The notes beneath the pieces are model-generated. The model did no database searches. It worked only from the letters and a program-made list of their open reading frames with translations, and was not told the DNA's origin. Shown piece after piece: positions 52,904 to 63,199 of a DNA stretch of 64,000 nt (position 1 is the stretch's first letter; every line of letters starts with the position of its first letter). The position numbers and the translations under genes are program-made. Source of the DNA: Bacteroidota bacterium (GTDB taxonomy: Bacteria > Bacteroidota > Bacteroidia > Chitinophagales > Chitinophagaceae); the NCBI GenBank assembly GCA_030706635.1, contig JAUZOD010000016.1:1-64000 (forward strand), read 5' to 3'.

Positions 52904-54204
52904 AAAGACAAGTATTATCGGAATTTTCCATGCTTAAAGTATTAGGCCGTGTTTATTTCTGGCTGGTCATGACATTTTTTATCAGCCTCATTTTAGATAT
53001 ACGCTTTATTGTGAGTATATCAACCATCCTGCTTATGGCTAACGCGATCGTATATCACCGGCTGGAGAAAGGTAAATGGTGGAATAAATCCTTCGTAAAC
53101 TGGTTTACACTGGGATGTTTCCTCTATTTTCTTCTTCAGGTGCTTTCGCTGTCTTTTGCCAAAAACATGTATGACGGGATGCGCCAATGCCAGACTGACC
53201 TGGGATTGATTGCTCTGCCGGTCGCTGCATTTTACAGTAACGCGATTAACAGGGAATCCTGGGGACCTATGATGAAGGGGTATCTCCTTGTTTTAGTGTC
53301 AGCGACAGTCTATGCTCTTATCCATGCGAGTACATTATATATACATGACCACGATCCTTCCGTATATTTTTATCATCCCCTTGTTCAGATTTATTCTAAC
53401 CATGCCATCCAGTTTTCCACCCTGGTTTTTGTTGGCATGCTTTTCCTCGTGGATGAATATTCCAGCAGGGTTAATATAAAGAACCCCTCATGGACCATCG
53501 TACTTTTGATTTATCTCTCGGTTTTTCTTTTTCTTTTGACGTCCAAGCTTGTCATTACCATATACTTTATATATATTATATATGTCCTTGCTTTTACAGG
53601 TAAGATTTTCAGCCGACGGTCCTATCGTTTATCTGGTGCGGCGTTTATTGCATTGATTATTGCTGTTGTGCTTATTTCAAACAATCCTCTGAAGAAACGT
53701 ATGATGCAAGAAGTAAATGGCGGTATAACTTTTATCCGGCAGGATAAATTCAGTCCGGGTGACTATTTTACAGGGGTACAGTTCAGGCTGATCAGCTGGC
53801 GCTTTGTTTACGAAATCTTAAATGAAAAACACCGCTGGTTACTGGGCGTAAGTATTGGGGATTCCCAGGATGTTTTGGATAAAAAATACGAGGACGAGAA
53901 TATGTTTACCGGTGGCTCATCCGGTAATAAAACCGGATATATCGGATATCATACCCATAACCAATTTCTCCAGGCCCTGCTGGAAACGGGGATTTTGGGA
54001 CTGCTTTCCATTATGATTACCTGCGCAGGGCTGATCCGGCTGGGCCTGAAATCAAAAAATGCCTCGTTGATAGTATTGGTTTTTCTTCTTCTTTGCAATT
54101 GTTTTACAGATGCTCCTTTAAAAACACAATATGGAATCATCCTCTTCGTGTTTTTTCCTTTGTTTATGTATAAAGGAAGCAAACCCGGGACTGCGACCGG
54201 TTAA
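52900..54204 (+). CDS. O-antigen ligase/polymerase-like membrane protein (WaaL/Wzy_C)
   Basis: The 434-residue protein has about ten helices and the Wzy_C/WaaL signature in a periplasmic loop, GYHTHNQFLQALLETGILGLL near residue 350, where the conserved histidine acts in ligation. With the Wzy-like gene at 50.6 kb it gives two candidate polymerase/ligase proteins in one locus; this one is the better candidate for the ligase. It shares TTAA (54201-54204) with the stop of the opposite GT2 gene. Confidence 0.82.
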   Translation: MKRQVLSEFSMLKVLGRVYFWLVMTFFISLILDIRFIVSISTILLMANAIVYHRLEKGKWWNKSFVNWFTLGCFLYFLLQVLSLSFAKNMYDGMRQCQTDLGLIALPVAAFYSNAINRESWGPMMKGYLLVLVSATVYALIHASTLYIHDHDPSVYFYHPLVQIYSNHAIQFSTLVFVGMLFLVDEYSSRVNIKNPSWTIVLLIYLSVFLFLLTSKLVITIYFIYIIYVLAFTGKIFSRRSYRLSGAAFIALIIAVVLISNNPLKKRMMQEVNGGITFIRQDKFSPGDYFTGVQFRLISWRFVYEILNEKHRWLLGVSIGDSQDVLDKKYEDENMFTGGSSGNKTGYIGYHTHNQFLQALLETGILGLLSIMITCAGLIRLGLKSKNASLIVLVFLLLCNCFTDAPLKTQYGIILFVFFPLFMYKGSKPGTATG

Positions 54205-55001
54205 TCGTTGTACACTTTCTTAATGGGAGAAAATAATTTTCTGTAAATCCGGGTAACAAATTCGAGTCTCAGCCTGAAAAGGGTTTTGGCAACCCGAATC
54301 GCAGTCAGATGCTTCAGATAATAAAGGTGGTTCCTGAATTTATTTTCTGGCAGATATCTATTTTTTATTTCGAGTGTTTCCCTGCATCCCAGTTTCCAGA
54401 ATTTATCACTGAAGCCCCCCCAGCGCATATTGGAGAGAATATACGGAGCATAGGAAAACCGGCAGTTTTTTACTTTGAACCTCAATAGTAAATCGTAATC
54501 CATCGCACACCGGTATTGCGGATCAAACCCTCCATAGGTTTCATATATTTCCCTTTTCACGAATACCGTGGCATGATGGATTGTCATTTCTCGGCTCAGC
54601 AATTGCAGATTTCCTTTCTGTATCAATTCCTTTCTCTCATTTTTCCATAACTGGATGTCTCCAAAACAGATATCGGCATCGTCCATCTGTGCCGCAACGC
54701 GCTCAAATGCCCGGGGTTCAAACCAGTCATCTGCATTGATGATGCCAATCACGTCACCCGTAGCCCGAGCTATGCCCTTGTTAAACGCATCACTGATGCC
54801 TTTATCCTTTTCACTGACCCAGTAATGGATATGTTTCTCGTATTTTTTGATGATGTTTACCGATTCGTCAGTTGAGCCCCCATCGATGATGATGTACTGT
54901 ATATGCGGATAGTTCTGATCCAGGACGCTCCGGATTGTTTGCTCCAGATATTTTTCTCCGTTGAATACGATGGTAATGATTGAAATAACAGGTGAATACA
55001 T
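54201..55001 (-). CDS. Family 2 glycosyltransferase
   Basis: The 266-residue GT-A enzyme has the start ISIITIVFNGEKYLEQTIRSVLDQNYPHIQ, the IDGGSTDES loop and the metal site INADDWFEPRAF, typical of WcaA-like transferases. DYDLLLRF and a basic C-terminal part follow. It converges on the WaaL-like gene and follows the GT4 gene on the same strand with a 38-bp gap. Confidence 0.88.
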   Translation of the reverse strand: MYSPVISIITIVFNGEKYLEQTIRSVLDQNYPHIQYIIIDGGSTDESVNIIKKYEKHIHYWVSEKDKGISDAFNKGIARATGDVIGIINADDWFEPRAFERVAAQMDDADICFGDIQLWKNERKELIQKGNLQLLSREMTIHHATVFVKREIYETYGGFDPQYRCAMDYDLLLRFKVKNCRFSYAPYILSNMRWGGFSDKFWKLGCRETLEIKNRYLPENKFRNHLYYLKHLTAIRVAKTLFRLRLEFVTRIYRKLFSPIKKVYND

Positions 55002-55039
55002 GCAAAATTCGTTATTGGGATGACTCTACTTTATATACT

Positions 55040-56143
55040 TCATGAAATCTTATCATTACAGCACGCAATGATGAATTCGGCATACTGGTCAATGATTTTT
55101 GGCCAGGAAAATTCTTCCTGTATTTTTTTAATATTGTTGGCAATCATGGCATTTTCTTTTGGGCCATGGGCAACTCGTTCCACCAGGTTTTTGACCTCAT
55201 CGGCGTCTAAAAAATAATAGGCATCCTTTTGCAACAGGGACTTGTTAAATTCATTGTTGTTTGCCGCGACCAAAGATCCGCTGGCCATGGCTTCCAGCAG
55301 GGATGGATTCGTTCCGCCGGCGCTGTGGCCATGAAAATACAAGGCGGAGAAGGCCTTCAGGGAATGTAATTTTGCCTTGTCGTACAAGGCACCCAGAAAA
55401 ATAATTCTTTTGTCGTTCCGGAATTTATTTTGCAGGTGAGTACCATACTGGTTGCCGGGATTTCCGACGAGGATCATTTTTTTCCCGGAATCACTTGCTG
55501 AAAACCCGTCGAGCATCATTTCAATATTATTCTCCGGTTCCATACGGGCAATGATCAGAAAATAGCCGAATGGAGTCAGACCGTTTTCTTCGAGATCAGA
55601 CGCCTGAGCCTTTCCGGGCATTTCGGCGCCATAGGCAATAAAGGTGCTGGGAATGTCGTATTTGCTTTGCAGGTATTTTTGGATCGCGAGGGAGTCGGCA
55701 ACAAAATAGTCGCAAAATTTTACCGCCAGTTTTTCTGCATAAAATAGGAATTTTCTGATCTTCCCCGCATATTTATTCCGTTTCCATTCCAGCCCATCCA
55801 TATTAATAATGATAGCGGCCTTTTTAGGAAATAATCTACCCCACACCGAAATGCTCGTATATCCGAGTATAAGCAAAACGTCAAAATCCCTTTTGCGCGC
55901 GTCCAGGATACAATTGAGATCGTAAATGAACTGACCGGCTGTTTTTAATTTATCTTCCGGATTGAAGCAGTGTATGATATTTACGCCATTCCATACCTTT
56001 TCCTGGTAGGAATGATTGTGCGTATTGTAAACATAAACTTCAAAAAACTTTTTCAGCAATCCGACCGAAAGGTATTCGGCCAGTTGTTCAAAACCGCCGT
56101 ATTGATTTGGGATGCCTCTTGTGCCAAGGATGCCAATTTTCAT
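55040..56143 (-). CDS. GT4 glycosyltransferase with DUF1972 N-terminal domain
   Basis: The 367-residue enzyme starts KIGILGTRGIPNQYGGFEQLAEYLS, the DUF1972 signature found in rhamnosyltransferase-like enzymes such as those of streptococcal capsule loci. It continues with NMDGLEWKRNKY and the C-terminal EX7E region HSAGGTNPSLLEAMASG. It should add a deoxyhexose or hexose to the growing repeat unit. It is divergent from the initiating transferase across a 498-bp intergenic region. Confidence 0.85.
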   Translation of the reverse strand: MKIGILGTRGIPNQYGGFEQLAEYLSVGLLKKFFEVYVYNTHNHSYQEKVWNGVNIIHCFNPEDKLKTAGQFIYDLNCILDARKRDFDVLLILGYTSISVWGRLFPKKAAIIINMDGLEWKRNKYAGKIRKFLFYAEKLAVKFCDYFVADSLAIQKYLQSKYDIPSTFIAYGAEMPGKAQASDLEENGLTPFGYFLIIARMEPENNIEMMLDGFSASDSGKKMILVGNPGNQYGTHLQNKFRNDKRIIFLGALYDKAKLHSLKAFSALYFHGHSAGGTNPSLLEAMASGSLVAANNNEFNKSLLQKDAYYFLDADEVKNLVERVAHGPKENAMIANNIKKIQEEFSWPKIIDQYAEFIIACCNDKIS

Positions 56144-56641
56144 ATTAATGTTTAAAGGATATGTTCTCCATAACGGTCAATTATAACCGATCAACTGCGT
56201 CTCCAGGTAAGTACTTCCGGGGAAATAATTCGTATCCTGCAGAAATTTTCACAAGGTAAGTTGCTTAGGCCAAACGATACAGGATATTTGTTGGCGTAAG
56301 TTAAGGATATGCTAATAGCAGGAATGTTATTCCCCGGTGATCTGTTGGTTTTCTTATTGATTAACGCATGCACATAAGTGTAAACGCTTACTAATTCGGA
56401 AATGTTGAATATTTTTTTTAGAAAACGGATTTGTTAATGTTGTTTTGCAATAAAAAATAAATTGCTCCGTTTCAACTCCATATAAAATTTATTTTATTTC
56501 TGCAAAGCATCCTTTTCCAGGGGATCGTTGTCAAGGTTTAAATGAATCGTATTAATTGTTAAAGTCGGGGAAAAAAGCAGAAAATCTGCGCCAGCGCATA
56601 TATTATTATACTCGTTATTTATCCTTTAAAACTAATATCTT
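56144..56641. other. 498-bp divergent region between GT4 and the initiating sugar transferase gene
   Basis: This AT-rich region should hold promoters for both directions. A near-palindrome GTAAACGCTTAC at 56380-56391 (10 of 12 positions symmetrical) resembles LacI-family operators. GATATTTG near 56283 matches five of six fixed positions of the -7 box. A short reverse frame at 56191-56373 shows no family and is not called. I see no RNA gene. Confidence 0.5.
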
Positions 56642-57397
56642 ATGGCCACAGAAGTAGCTGTGAAGAATCATATTGCGTATTTTCAAAATACTCACAGAAC
56701 GAAAAAAAAGGTAAAAGCCCGTTTCAGCGGAATTCTATATCAGACGGGCAAACGTATTTTTGACATCGTTACTTCACTTCTCCTTATTACGCTGGTTCTC
56801 AGTTGGTTAATTCCCATATTGGCTATATTGATTAAGTTGGATTCCAAAGGACCTGTATTTTTCGTCCAGACCCGGATCGGCTTTTTGGGTATTCCTTTTC
56901 GTTGCTATAAGTTGCGTACTATGGTGGTAAATCAGGACTCGGATTCCAGACAGGCCAGGTTTAATGACGAGCGAATTACCCGTCTTGGACAATATTTACG
57001 CCTAACCAGTCTGGATGAATTGCCGCAATTTTTGAATGTACTTATCGGTAATATGAGCATTGTCGGTCCCCGTCCTTTCATGAAGAAGGATGATCAGGCC
57101 TTCAGTATTGTGATTTCAAATTATCCGCTCAGATATTGCGCCAAGCCCGGTATCACGGGTATGGCTCAGGTGAAAGGGTTCAGGGGAAGGACAGACAATT
57201 TCTTCAGCATTTTCCACCGTTATCAATGGGATGCTTTTTATATCCGCAATACCCGCCCTGCGCTGGATTTTAAGATTCTGAGACTTACCACCCATCAAAT
57301 ACTGAAATCTGTTTTTTATTTCAAGACCGTTAAGCTTAAACGCCTCGAACGGATGAGCCGTTCGGATGCCAAGTTCCTGGTTGAAAATCTCCGTTGA
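56642..57397 (+). CDS. Initiating sugar transferase (bacterial sugar transferase family, short form)
   Basis: This 251-residue polyprenyl-phosphate phosphoglycosyl transferase starts repeat-unit synthesis by placing a sugar-1-phosphate on undecaprenyl phosphate. It has the membrane hairpin (about 38-62), [20 protein letters not shown], the catalytic TSLDELPQ(D/E) region, VGPRPF and [15 protein letters not shown]. It is the short monotopic form, without the four N-terminal helices of WcaJ. Its stop TGA directly abuts the TTA of the opposite yifB gene. Confidence 0.92.
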   Translation: MATEVAVKNHIAYFQNTHRTKKKVKARFSGILYQTGKRIFDIVTSLLLITLVLSWLIPILAILIKLDSKGPVFFVQTRIGFLGIPFRCYKLRTMVVNQDSDSRQARFNDERITRLGQYLRLTSLDELPQFLNVLIGNMSIVGPRPFMKKDDQAFSIVISNYPLRYCAKPGITGMAQVKGFRGRTDNFFSIFHRYQWDAFYIRNTRPALDFKILRLTTHQILKSVFYFKTVKLKRLERMSRSDAKFLVENLR

Positions 57398-58939
57398 TTA
57401 GCCCGCCCAGGATTCTCTGTCCAGGCTCCTGTATTGGATGGCTTCCGCCAGATGTTCTGTTTTGATCTCTTCCGTTCCAGCAAGATCCGCAATGGTTCTG
57501 GATACTTTCAGTATGCGGTCGAAGGCGCGGGCCGACAAGTTTAATTTCTCCATGGCAGATCTCAACAAAGCCGATCCCGCTGTATTCAACACACATATTT
57601 TTTTGAGTAAGGCGCTGTCCATTTGGGCATTCGTATAAATTCCCGGATGATTCCGAAACCTTTTTGATTGTCTTGCCCCTGCAGCCATTACCCGCTCCCG
57701 GATCACCGAGGACGATTCTTCCACATTTGCCGAAGCCAGGTCGGTAAAGCCCACCGGCGTCACTTCCACATGCAGGTCGATGCGATCCAGCAGAGGCCCC
57801 GAAATTTTATTCAGATATTTCTGCACCGCGCCAGGCGGACAACTGCATTCTCTTTCCGGATGATTGTAAAAACCGCATGGACATGGATTCATAGAGGCCA
57901 GGAGCATAAAGCTGGCGGGGAAATCAATAGTCATTTTAGCCCGGCTGATATTTACTTTCCTTTCTTCCATGGGCTGTCGCATCACTTCCAGCACCGTTCT
58001 TTTGAATTCCGGTAATTCATCCAGGAACAAGACACCGTTGTGGGCAAGCGAAATCTCGCCCGGTTGGGGAATACCTCCGCCACCGACCAGGGCCATATCA
58101 GATATGGTGTGATGCGGCGAACGAAAAGGCCTGCGGGCAATCAGCATAGCACCCGCGGGGAGTTTTCCAGCCACACTGTAAATTTTGGTTGTTTCAAGCG
58201 CTTCCGGCAGATTAAGCGGCGGAAGGATTGTAGGCAGTCTTTTCGCCAGCATGGTTTTCCCCGATCCGGGTGGTCCGATGAGAATGGCGTTGTGTGCACC
58301 CGTAGCTGCAATTTCCAGCGCCCGTTTAATGTTTTGCTGTCCTTTTACATCCCGGAAGTCAATATCGAAATCGAATTGACTGGAAAAGAAATCATGTCGC
58401 GGATCCGCCGCTAACGGAGCAATGGCCGTTTTTCCGTTAAGGAATTCAACCACTTCCCGGATATGAGATACCGGATAGATCGAAATGTTATTCACCATGG
58501 CCGCTTCGTAACTATTGGACTTGGGGACCAGAAATCCGGTGAACTGTTCTTTGCGTGCCTGTATGGCCATGGGTAAAGCCCCTTTAACCGGAAGTATGCT
58601 ACCATCAAGGTTTAATTCTCCCATGATGAGCAAGGGCTTTAATACCCCGGGATCTTTCATTTGTCCGCTGGCTGCCAGGATACCAATCGCTATCGGAAGA
58701 TCAAAGGCGGATCCTGATTTACGAATATTGGCAGGGGCAAGGTTCACCAGCAACTTGATCCTCGGCATCAAAAAGCCATTGGTCTTCAGGGCGCTCTCCA
58801 CCCGCTGCAGGCTTTCTTTTATCGCATTATCCGGCAGGCCGACAATAAAGTAGTTTTTCCCTTTCATCACATTAACCTCCACCGTAATGGTAATGGCGTC
58901 CACACCGTAAACTGCACTTCCATAGGTTTTGACCAACAT
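57398..58939 (-). CDS. YifB/ComM family Mg-chelatase-like AAA+ protein
   Basis: The 513-residue protein has an N-terminal Lon-like domain (about 1-170), a AAA+ module with Walker A GPPGSGKT near residue 222, the sensor region FLDELPEFKRTVLEVMRQPMEE and a zinc-like CPCG/C cluster (NPCPCGFYNHPERECSCPPG), then a C-terminal Mg-chelatase domain. ComM is a helicase that helps branch migration during natural transformation. No other competence genes are nearby. Confidence 0.93.
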   Translation of the reverse strand: MLVKTYGSAVYGVDAITITVEVNVMKGKNYFIVGLPDNAIKESLQRVESALKTNGFLMPRIKLLVNLAPANIRKSGSAFDLPIAIGILAASGQMKDPGVLKPLLIMGELNLDGSILPVKGALPMAIQARKEQFTGFLVPKSNSYEAAMVNNISIYPVSHIREVVEFLNGKTAIAPLAADPRHDFFSSQFDFDIDFRDVKGQQNIKRALEIAATGAHNAILIGPPGSGKTMLAKRLPTILPPLNLPEALETTKIYSVAGKLPAGAMLIARRPFRSPHHTISDMALVGGGGIPQPGEISLAHNGVLFLDELPEFKRTVLEVMRQPMEERKVNISRAKMTIDFPASFMLLASMNPCPCGFYNHPERECSCPPGAVQKYLNKISGPLLDRIDLHVEVTPVGFTDLASANVEESSSVIRERVMAAGARQSKRFRNHPGIYTNAQMDSALLKKICVLNTAGSALLRSAMEKLNLSARAFDRILKVSRTIADLAGTEEIKTEHLAEAIQYRSLDRESWAG

Positions 58940-59010
58940 GAGTCAGGGGCTTAAATAAGAGCCAAAGTATTTAAATAAGGAGCTGAAAACAATAACCGCT
59001 TCGTGTGATT

Positions 59011-62000
59011 TTACGCAGTCGTCCCCACGGCTTCAGCGGCTGCATGGGCAGGCTGAACATTGAGTTTCAGGAGAGATAAGATGATGTCAAAAGGCACCGG
59101 CGCACTTTCTTCGTCATAGTTCACATCGTAATTTAATTTCCTGAATACCTGGAGAAGCAGATAGTTCCGGAGCATCATGGAAAGCGCCTCTGTATCTTTT
59201 GGAATCAGCCCGCTGTCTTTTACTGTTTCTATCCAGGAATGGATAAAAATCCCGCTGATATAATGAGCCCATAACGAAGAAAACGGAAGCAGGTCGGCGT
59301 GAGATTTTTTGGAAATATGATCGTTATTCCGGAATGCTTCATGCGCCACCTCATAGATGGAATTGACCATGGAGGCTATATCCCTCAGGGGAGAACGTTT
59401 CAGCCTGCGCTCGCTGTAACTGTAAGCTGCATCGCCGCCATAATCCTGAATGGCAAGGTCTTTTCCGGTGAGCAATACCTGGGATAAATGATAGTTTCCG
59501 TGTATTCTGATCTTAAAGACGTCGAGCTTTTTCTCGTAAATCTTTTTCATCTCATCCACAATCACCGGCCGCTGGGCTATGATCAGATCTGCTTTTTTGA
59601 GTACATCCCCGTTGGCTTTTTTCTGATAGCGGGAAAGGTTTTGAAATGCTTCCCGGAGCAGGGATTGCATATGAGAAAACAGGGATCGCTGATAATGCAG
59701 GGAAAAGGGTTCCGGCTTAAAAGCAATCTCTGTTCCCGAAGCCAGTGCGAGATGCATCTGACCCGTACGTTTTCCCAGCAGCAGGGTTTGCTCGGCAGCA
59801 TTGCTCCCGATGAGCACCTGCAAATGTTCCGGAAGCTGATCGAAATCAACGGGATTCGCCAGGGTGCCAATAAATTCAAACGGATTGAGCTGCGTTTTGT
59901 CCCGCGCCATAATGCGTTCAATGAAATTGTTCACCCGTTCGCGCATATACGTATATCCGTCCCCGTGATTTTCGATCATCGTTTGCATGATGCCCAGTAC
60001 AATGGCTTCCTGATCATATTTCCATTCTATGGCCCCGATAAAGCCGGGCATATATTTGAATTTCGCTTTCTCACTTAAAAACCGGGTGATCTCCAGGTCT
60101 GGATTGATGGAAATGTCGATCTTCCGGTACATCCGCAACAGGTAGCGGTTGTCGTACGTCATGGATGTATTGGATTCGTCTGAGGTATGAATGCGGGTTC
60201 TGATGGCATCCGTTTCTTTCCAGTGTTCTTTCAATGCCTGGTTGCCATAAAAATCCATTTTTCCATGTTTCAGGAATATAGAATGCCGCCCAACCATATT
60301 GTTGATTAGATCTTGCTGAAGAGACGGCGTAAAAAAGGCATCGCAGAGAAATCCCTTTTCATCATTCAAATTCAGAACCGCGATCAGGGCCTTGGGATTG
60401 ATCTCCCGGATCTTTTCGGTTTCCTTCTGGGAGATAAAACAGAGGGGTAACTGATAGGTCTCCGGTAACCCGCTTTGGTAAACAATATCAAAAAGAATCC
60501 AGAATACGGGCCTTCCGCTAAAGGAGATAGATTCCCGTTTGCTAATGGTCAGAGAATAAAACAGCTTATGCAGGCCGTTAAACCATTTTGTTGTGGGAAG
60601 ATAATCCGGAAGGATAACCGTCTCCAGCTGGTCTATATGCTGCTGCAGCTGCACATCTTCCCATTTGGATAACTCGAGGTACGGCAGGTTAGCCTGGGTA
60701 TGGATCTCATCCTGCTTTTTTTCAAGCGCAAACCAGTGAAAAGCGTAAGGTGCAAGGGTAAAGAAATAACAGCCGTCTTCTTTTACTTTGGGGAATTCAT
60801 TTCGGCTCACCACTTCGATCAGGGAAAATCCTTTGTAATCGGAGAGATCCAGTTCTGCCGGTTGGGAAAACTTGGACAGGTTTACGACGATCAGCAGTGT
60901 CTCTTCTTCATAAGTTCGCGTAAAGGCAAATACCTTTGGATTCCCCAGTTGCAGACAATGCAGATTGCCCCGGCCGAAAGCTTTATATCTTTTCCTCATA
61001 TGGATGATCCGCTTCATGAACCAGAGCAGGGAAGAAGTATTCAGACGCTGCGTTTCGGCATTCACCGATTCATAATGATATTCCGGATCGAGAATGAGGG
61101 GAAGGTACAATTTCTGCGGATTGGCGCTTGAAAATCCTGCATTTCGGTCGCGCGTCCATTGCATCGGAGTGCGTACGCCATCCCGGTCGCCCAGATAGAA
61201 ATTATCGCCCATGCCGATTTCATCACCATAATAAATGACAGGCGTTCCCGGCAGAGAAAAAAGCAAACAATTCAGCAATTCAATTTTGTGTCGGTTATTA
61301 TCCAGCAACGGCGCCAGCCGGTGACGGATGCCCAGGTTTATCCTGGCTTTGGGGTCCTTGGCGTAAACCTTATACATATAATCCCGCTCTTCATCGGTCA
61401 CCATTTCCAGCGTGAGTTCGTCGTGGTTGCGCAGGAAAATGGCCCATTGACAGGTATCCGGAATGGGAGGGGTCTGATCGAAAATATCCGTGACCGGATA
61501 CCGGTCTTCCATTTGCAATGCCATAAACATCCGGGGCATTAAGGGGAAATGAAAATTCATATGGCACTCATCTCCGTTGCCAAAGTAGGCTGCCGCATCT
61601 TCCGGCCACATATTGGCCTCGGCCAGAAATACCGTTCCGGGAAAATATTCATCTACATAGCTCCGCAATTTTTTTAGGAATACATGGGTTTCGGGCAGGT
61701 TCTCCCCATTCGTTCCCTCACGTTCGTACAGATAAGGAACCGCATCCAGACGGAAGCCATCCACGCCCAGTCCGCACCAATAGGCAATCACTTTGAGTAT
61801 TTCTTCCTGTACTGCGGGATTCTCATAATTGAGATCCGGTTGATGATGAAAGAAACGGTGCCAGTAGTATTGCTCCGCCACCGCATCCCAGCTCCAGTTG
61901 GAGGGTTCGAAATCCTGGAAAATAATACGTACATCCTTGTATTGCGTGGGGTCATCCGTCCACACATAGTAATTGCGTTCAGGAGAACCTTTGGGAGCCC

Positions 62001-62370
62001 TGCGCGCTTTTTGAAACCAGGGATGCTGATCTGACGTGTGGTTGATCACCAGTTCCGTGATCACTTTCAGGTGCCGGCTATGGGCTTCGCTCAGGAACCG
62101 TTTGAATTGTTCAATATTTCCGTAGGCCGGATGGATATGATAGTAGTCGGAGATGTCGTAGCCGTCATCTTTCAGAGGGCTTGGATAGAAGGGAAGCAGC
62201 CAGATCGCCGTCACGCCCAGGTCCTGCAGGTAATCGAGAGTTTTTAGCAGCCCTTCAAAGTCGCCGATCCCGTCCCCGTTGCCATCCCGGAAGGCTTTGA
62301 TATGAAGTTCATAAATGATCGCATCCTTATACCAGTGCAGTTTATCGTTCAGGGGTGGCCCAGCATGCAT
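59011..62370 (-). CDS. treS: Trehalose synthase-maltokinase fusion (TreS-Pep2)
   Basis: This 1119-residue protein joins a GH13 trehalose synthase (about 1-550) to a maltokinase-like domain (about 580-1119). TreS interconverts maltose and trehalose; the kinase makes maltose-1-phosphate, the donor for GlgE glucan synthesis. GH13 catalytic residues are D209 (GFRLDA), E251 (FLAEAN) and D317 (RNHDE), with HTSDQHPWF at about 111. The kinase part has KWFNG near the start and the later HGNYHLSQVLLTGKDLAIQDY loop, close to the phosphotransferase catalytic motif HGDxHxxQ, with N for D. glgE is not in the window. Confidence 0.93.
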   Translation of the reverse strand: MHAGPPLNDKLHWYKDAIIYELHIKAFRDGNGDGIGDFEGLLKTLDYLQDLGVTAIWLLPFYPSPLKDDGYDISDYYHIHPAYGNIEQFKRFLSEAHSRHLKVITELVINHTSDQHPWFQKARRAPKGSPERNYYVWTDDPTQYKDVRIIFQDFEPSNWSWDAVAEQYYWHRFFHHQPDLNYENPAVQEEILKVIAYWCGLGVDGFRLDAVPYLYEREGTNGENLPETHVFLKKLRSYVDEYFPGTVFLAEANMWPEDAAAYFGNGDECHMNFHFPLMPRMFMALQMEDRYPVTDIFDQTPPIPDTCQWAIFLRNHDELTLEMVTDEERDYMYKVYAKDPKARINLGIRHRLAPLLDNNRHKIELLNCLLFSLPGTPVIYYGDEIGMGDNFYLGDRDGVRTPMQWTRDRNAGFSSANPQKLYLPLILDPEYHYESVNAETQRLNTSSLLWFMKRIIHMRKRYKAFGRGNLHCLQLGNPKVFAFTRTYEEETLLIVVNLSKFSQPAELDLSDYKGFSLIEVVSRNEFPKVKEDGCYFFTLAPYAFHWFALEKKQDEIHTQANLPYLELSKWEDVQLQQHIDQLETVILPDYLPTTKWFNGLHKLFYSLTISKRESISFSGRPVFWILFDIVYQSGLPETYQLPLCFISQKETEKIREINPKALIAVLNLNDEKGFLCDAFFTPSLQQDLINNMVGRHSIFLKHGKMDFYGNQALKEHWKETDAIRTRIHTSDESNTSMTYDNRYLLRMYRKIDISINPDLEITRFLSEKAKFKYMPGFIGAIEWKYDQEAIVLGIMQTMIENHGDGYTYMRERVNNFIERIMARDKTQLNPFEFIGTLANPVDFDQLPEHLQVLIGSNAAEQTLLLGKRTGQMHLALASGTEIAFKPEPFSLHYQRSLFSHMQSLLREAFQNLSRYQKKANGDVLKKADLIIAQRPVIVDEMKKIYEKKLDVFKIRIHGNYHLSQVLLTGKDLAIQDYGGDAAYSYSERRLKRSPLRDIASMVNSIYEVAHEAFRNNDHISKKSHADLLPFSSLWAHYISGIFIHSWIETVKDSGLIPKDTEALSMMLRNYLLLQVFRKLNYDVNYDEESAPVPFDIILSLLKLNVQPAHAAAEAVGTTA

Positions 62371-62415
62371 ACTCCGGATTTGAATGAATAGGTAAAATTA
62401 ACGTGCCAGGAGGAT

Positions 62416-63189
62416 TTATATTCCTTTAAATACGGGCTTTCTTTTTTCAAGGAATGCGGCTGTCCCCTCCTTCATGTCCGCTGTCGCGAAGCACTCAGCA
62501 AAAGATTCTGTTTCCAACTCAAATCCTTCCTGACCTCCTGTTGCTGCATTGGCAGCGGCTATGCATTTGGCAACGGCCAGCGGCCCCTTACTTGTGATCT
62601 GCTGCAGGATCAGCTTTGTTTTTTCCATCAGATCTTCTGGCGTTGTTATGTAGTTGACCAGTCCGTATTGCAGCGCGAGACTGGCATTTATTAAATTGCC
62701 GGTCAGCAGAGCCTCCATAGATCTTCCCTTGCCGATCAGCCGGGTTAACCGTTGTGTTCCTCCGTATCCCGGAATCAGACCCAGGTTCACTTCCGGTTGG
62801 CCGAATTGCGCCGTATCACTGCAAAGTCGGAAATGACAGGCCATAGCGAGTTCACAGCCGCCGCCCAACGCGAAACCATTCACTGCGGCGACAATGGGTT
62901 TGGGGGAGTTTTCGATTTTAAAAAAAATATCCAGTCCTTCTTTTGCCATCCTGCGGCCCTCTTCCTTACCCAGTCCGGCGAAACCGGAAATATCCGCGCC
63001 GGCCACGAAAGCTTTGTTGCCCGACCCGGTGATGATGGCTGCGCGAATGACCGGATTCTGATATATTTCTTCCACTACTTCACCCAGTTCCCGGATCACG
63101 GTTTGATTCAGTGCATTTAATTTTTCCGGCCGGTTGATGGTGATGCTGAGGATATTTCCGGCCAACACAGTTAATAGGGTCTGATACAT
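62416..63189 (-). CDS. Enoyl-CoA hydratase/isomerase (crotonase) family protein
   Basis: The 257-residue protein starts at the ATG at 63189 (MYQTLLTVL); the longer frame upstream lacks homology-like sequence. It has RPEKLNALN, the oxyanion-hole segments AFVAGADIS and NGFALGGGCELAMACH, and the catalytic region FGQPEVNLGLIPGYGGTQRL with the second glutamate. It therefore should hydrate enoyl-CoA in beta-oxidation or a related pathway. It lies 10 bp after the B12-binding gene, suggesting shared acyl-CoA metabolism. Confidence 0.9.
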   Translation of the reverse strand: MYQTLLTVLAGNILSITINRPEKLNALNQTVIRELGEVVEEIYQNPVIRAAIITGSGNKAFVAGADISGFAGLGKEEGRRMAKEGLDIFFKIENSPKPIVAAVNGFALGGGCELAMACHFRLCSDTAQFGQPEVNLGLIPGYGGTQRLTRLIGKGRSMEALLTGNLINASLALQYGLVNYITTPEDLMEKTKLILQQITSKGPLAVAKCIAAANAATGGQEGFELETESFAECFATADMKEGTAAFLEKRKPVFKGI

Positions 63190-63199
63190 AATGCCTTTT

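Noticed and set aside
56191-56373. 60-residue reverse frame in the glycan-locus regulatory region
   Set aside because: No homology-like features, no promoter and no conserved composition.
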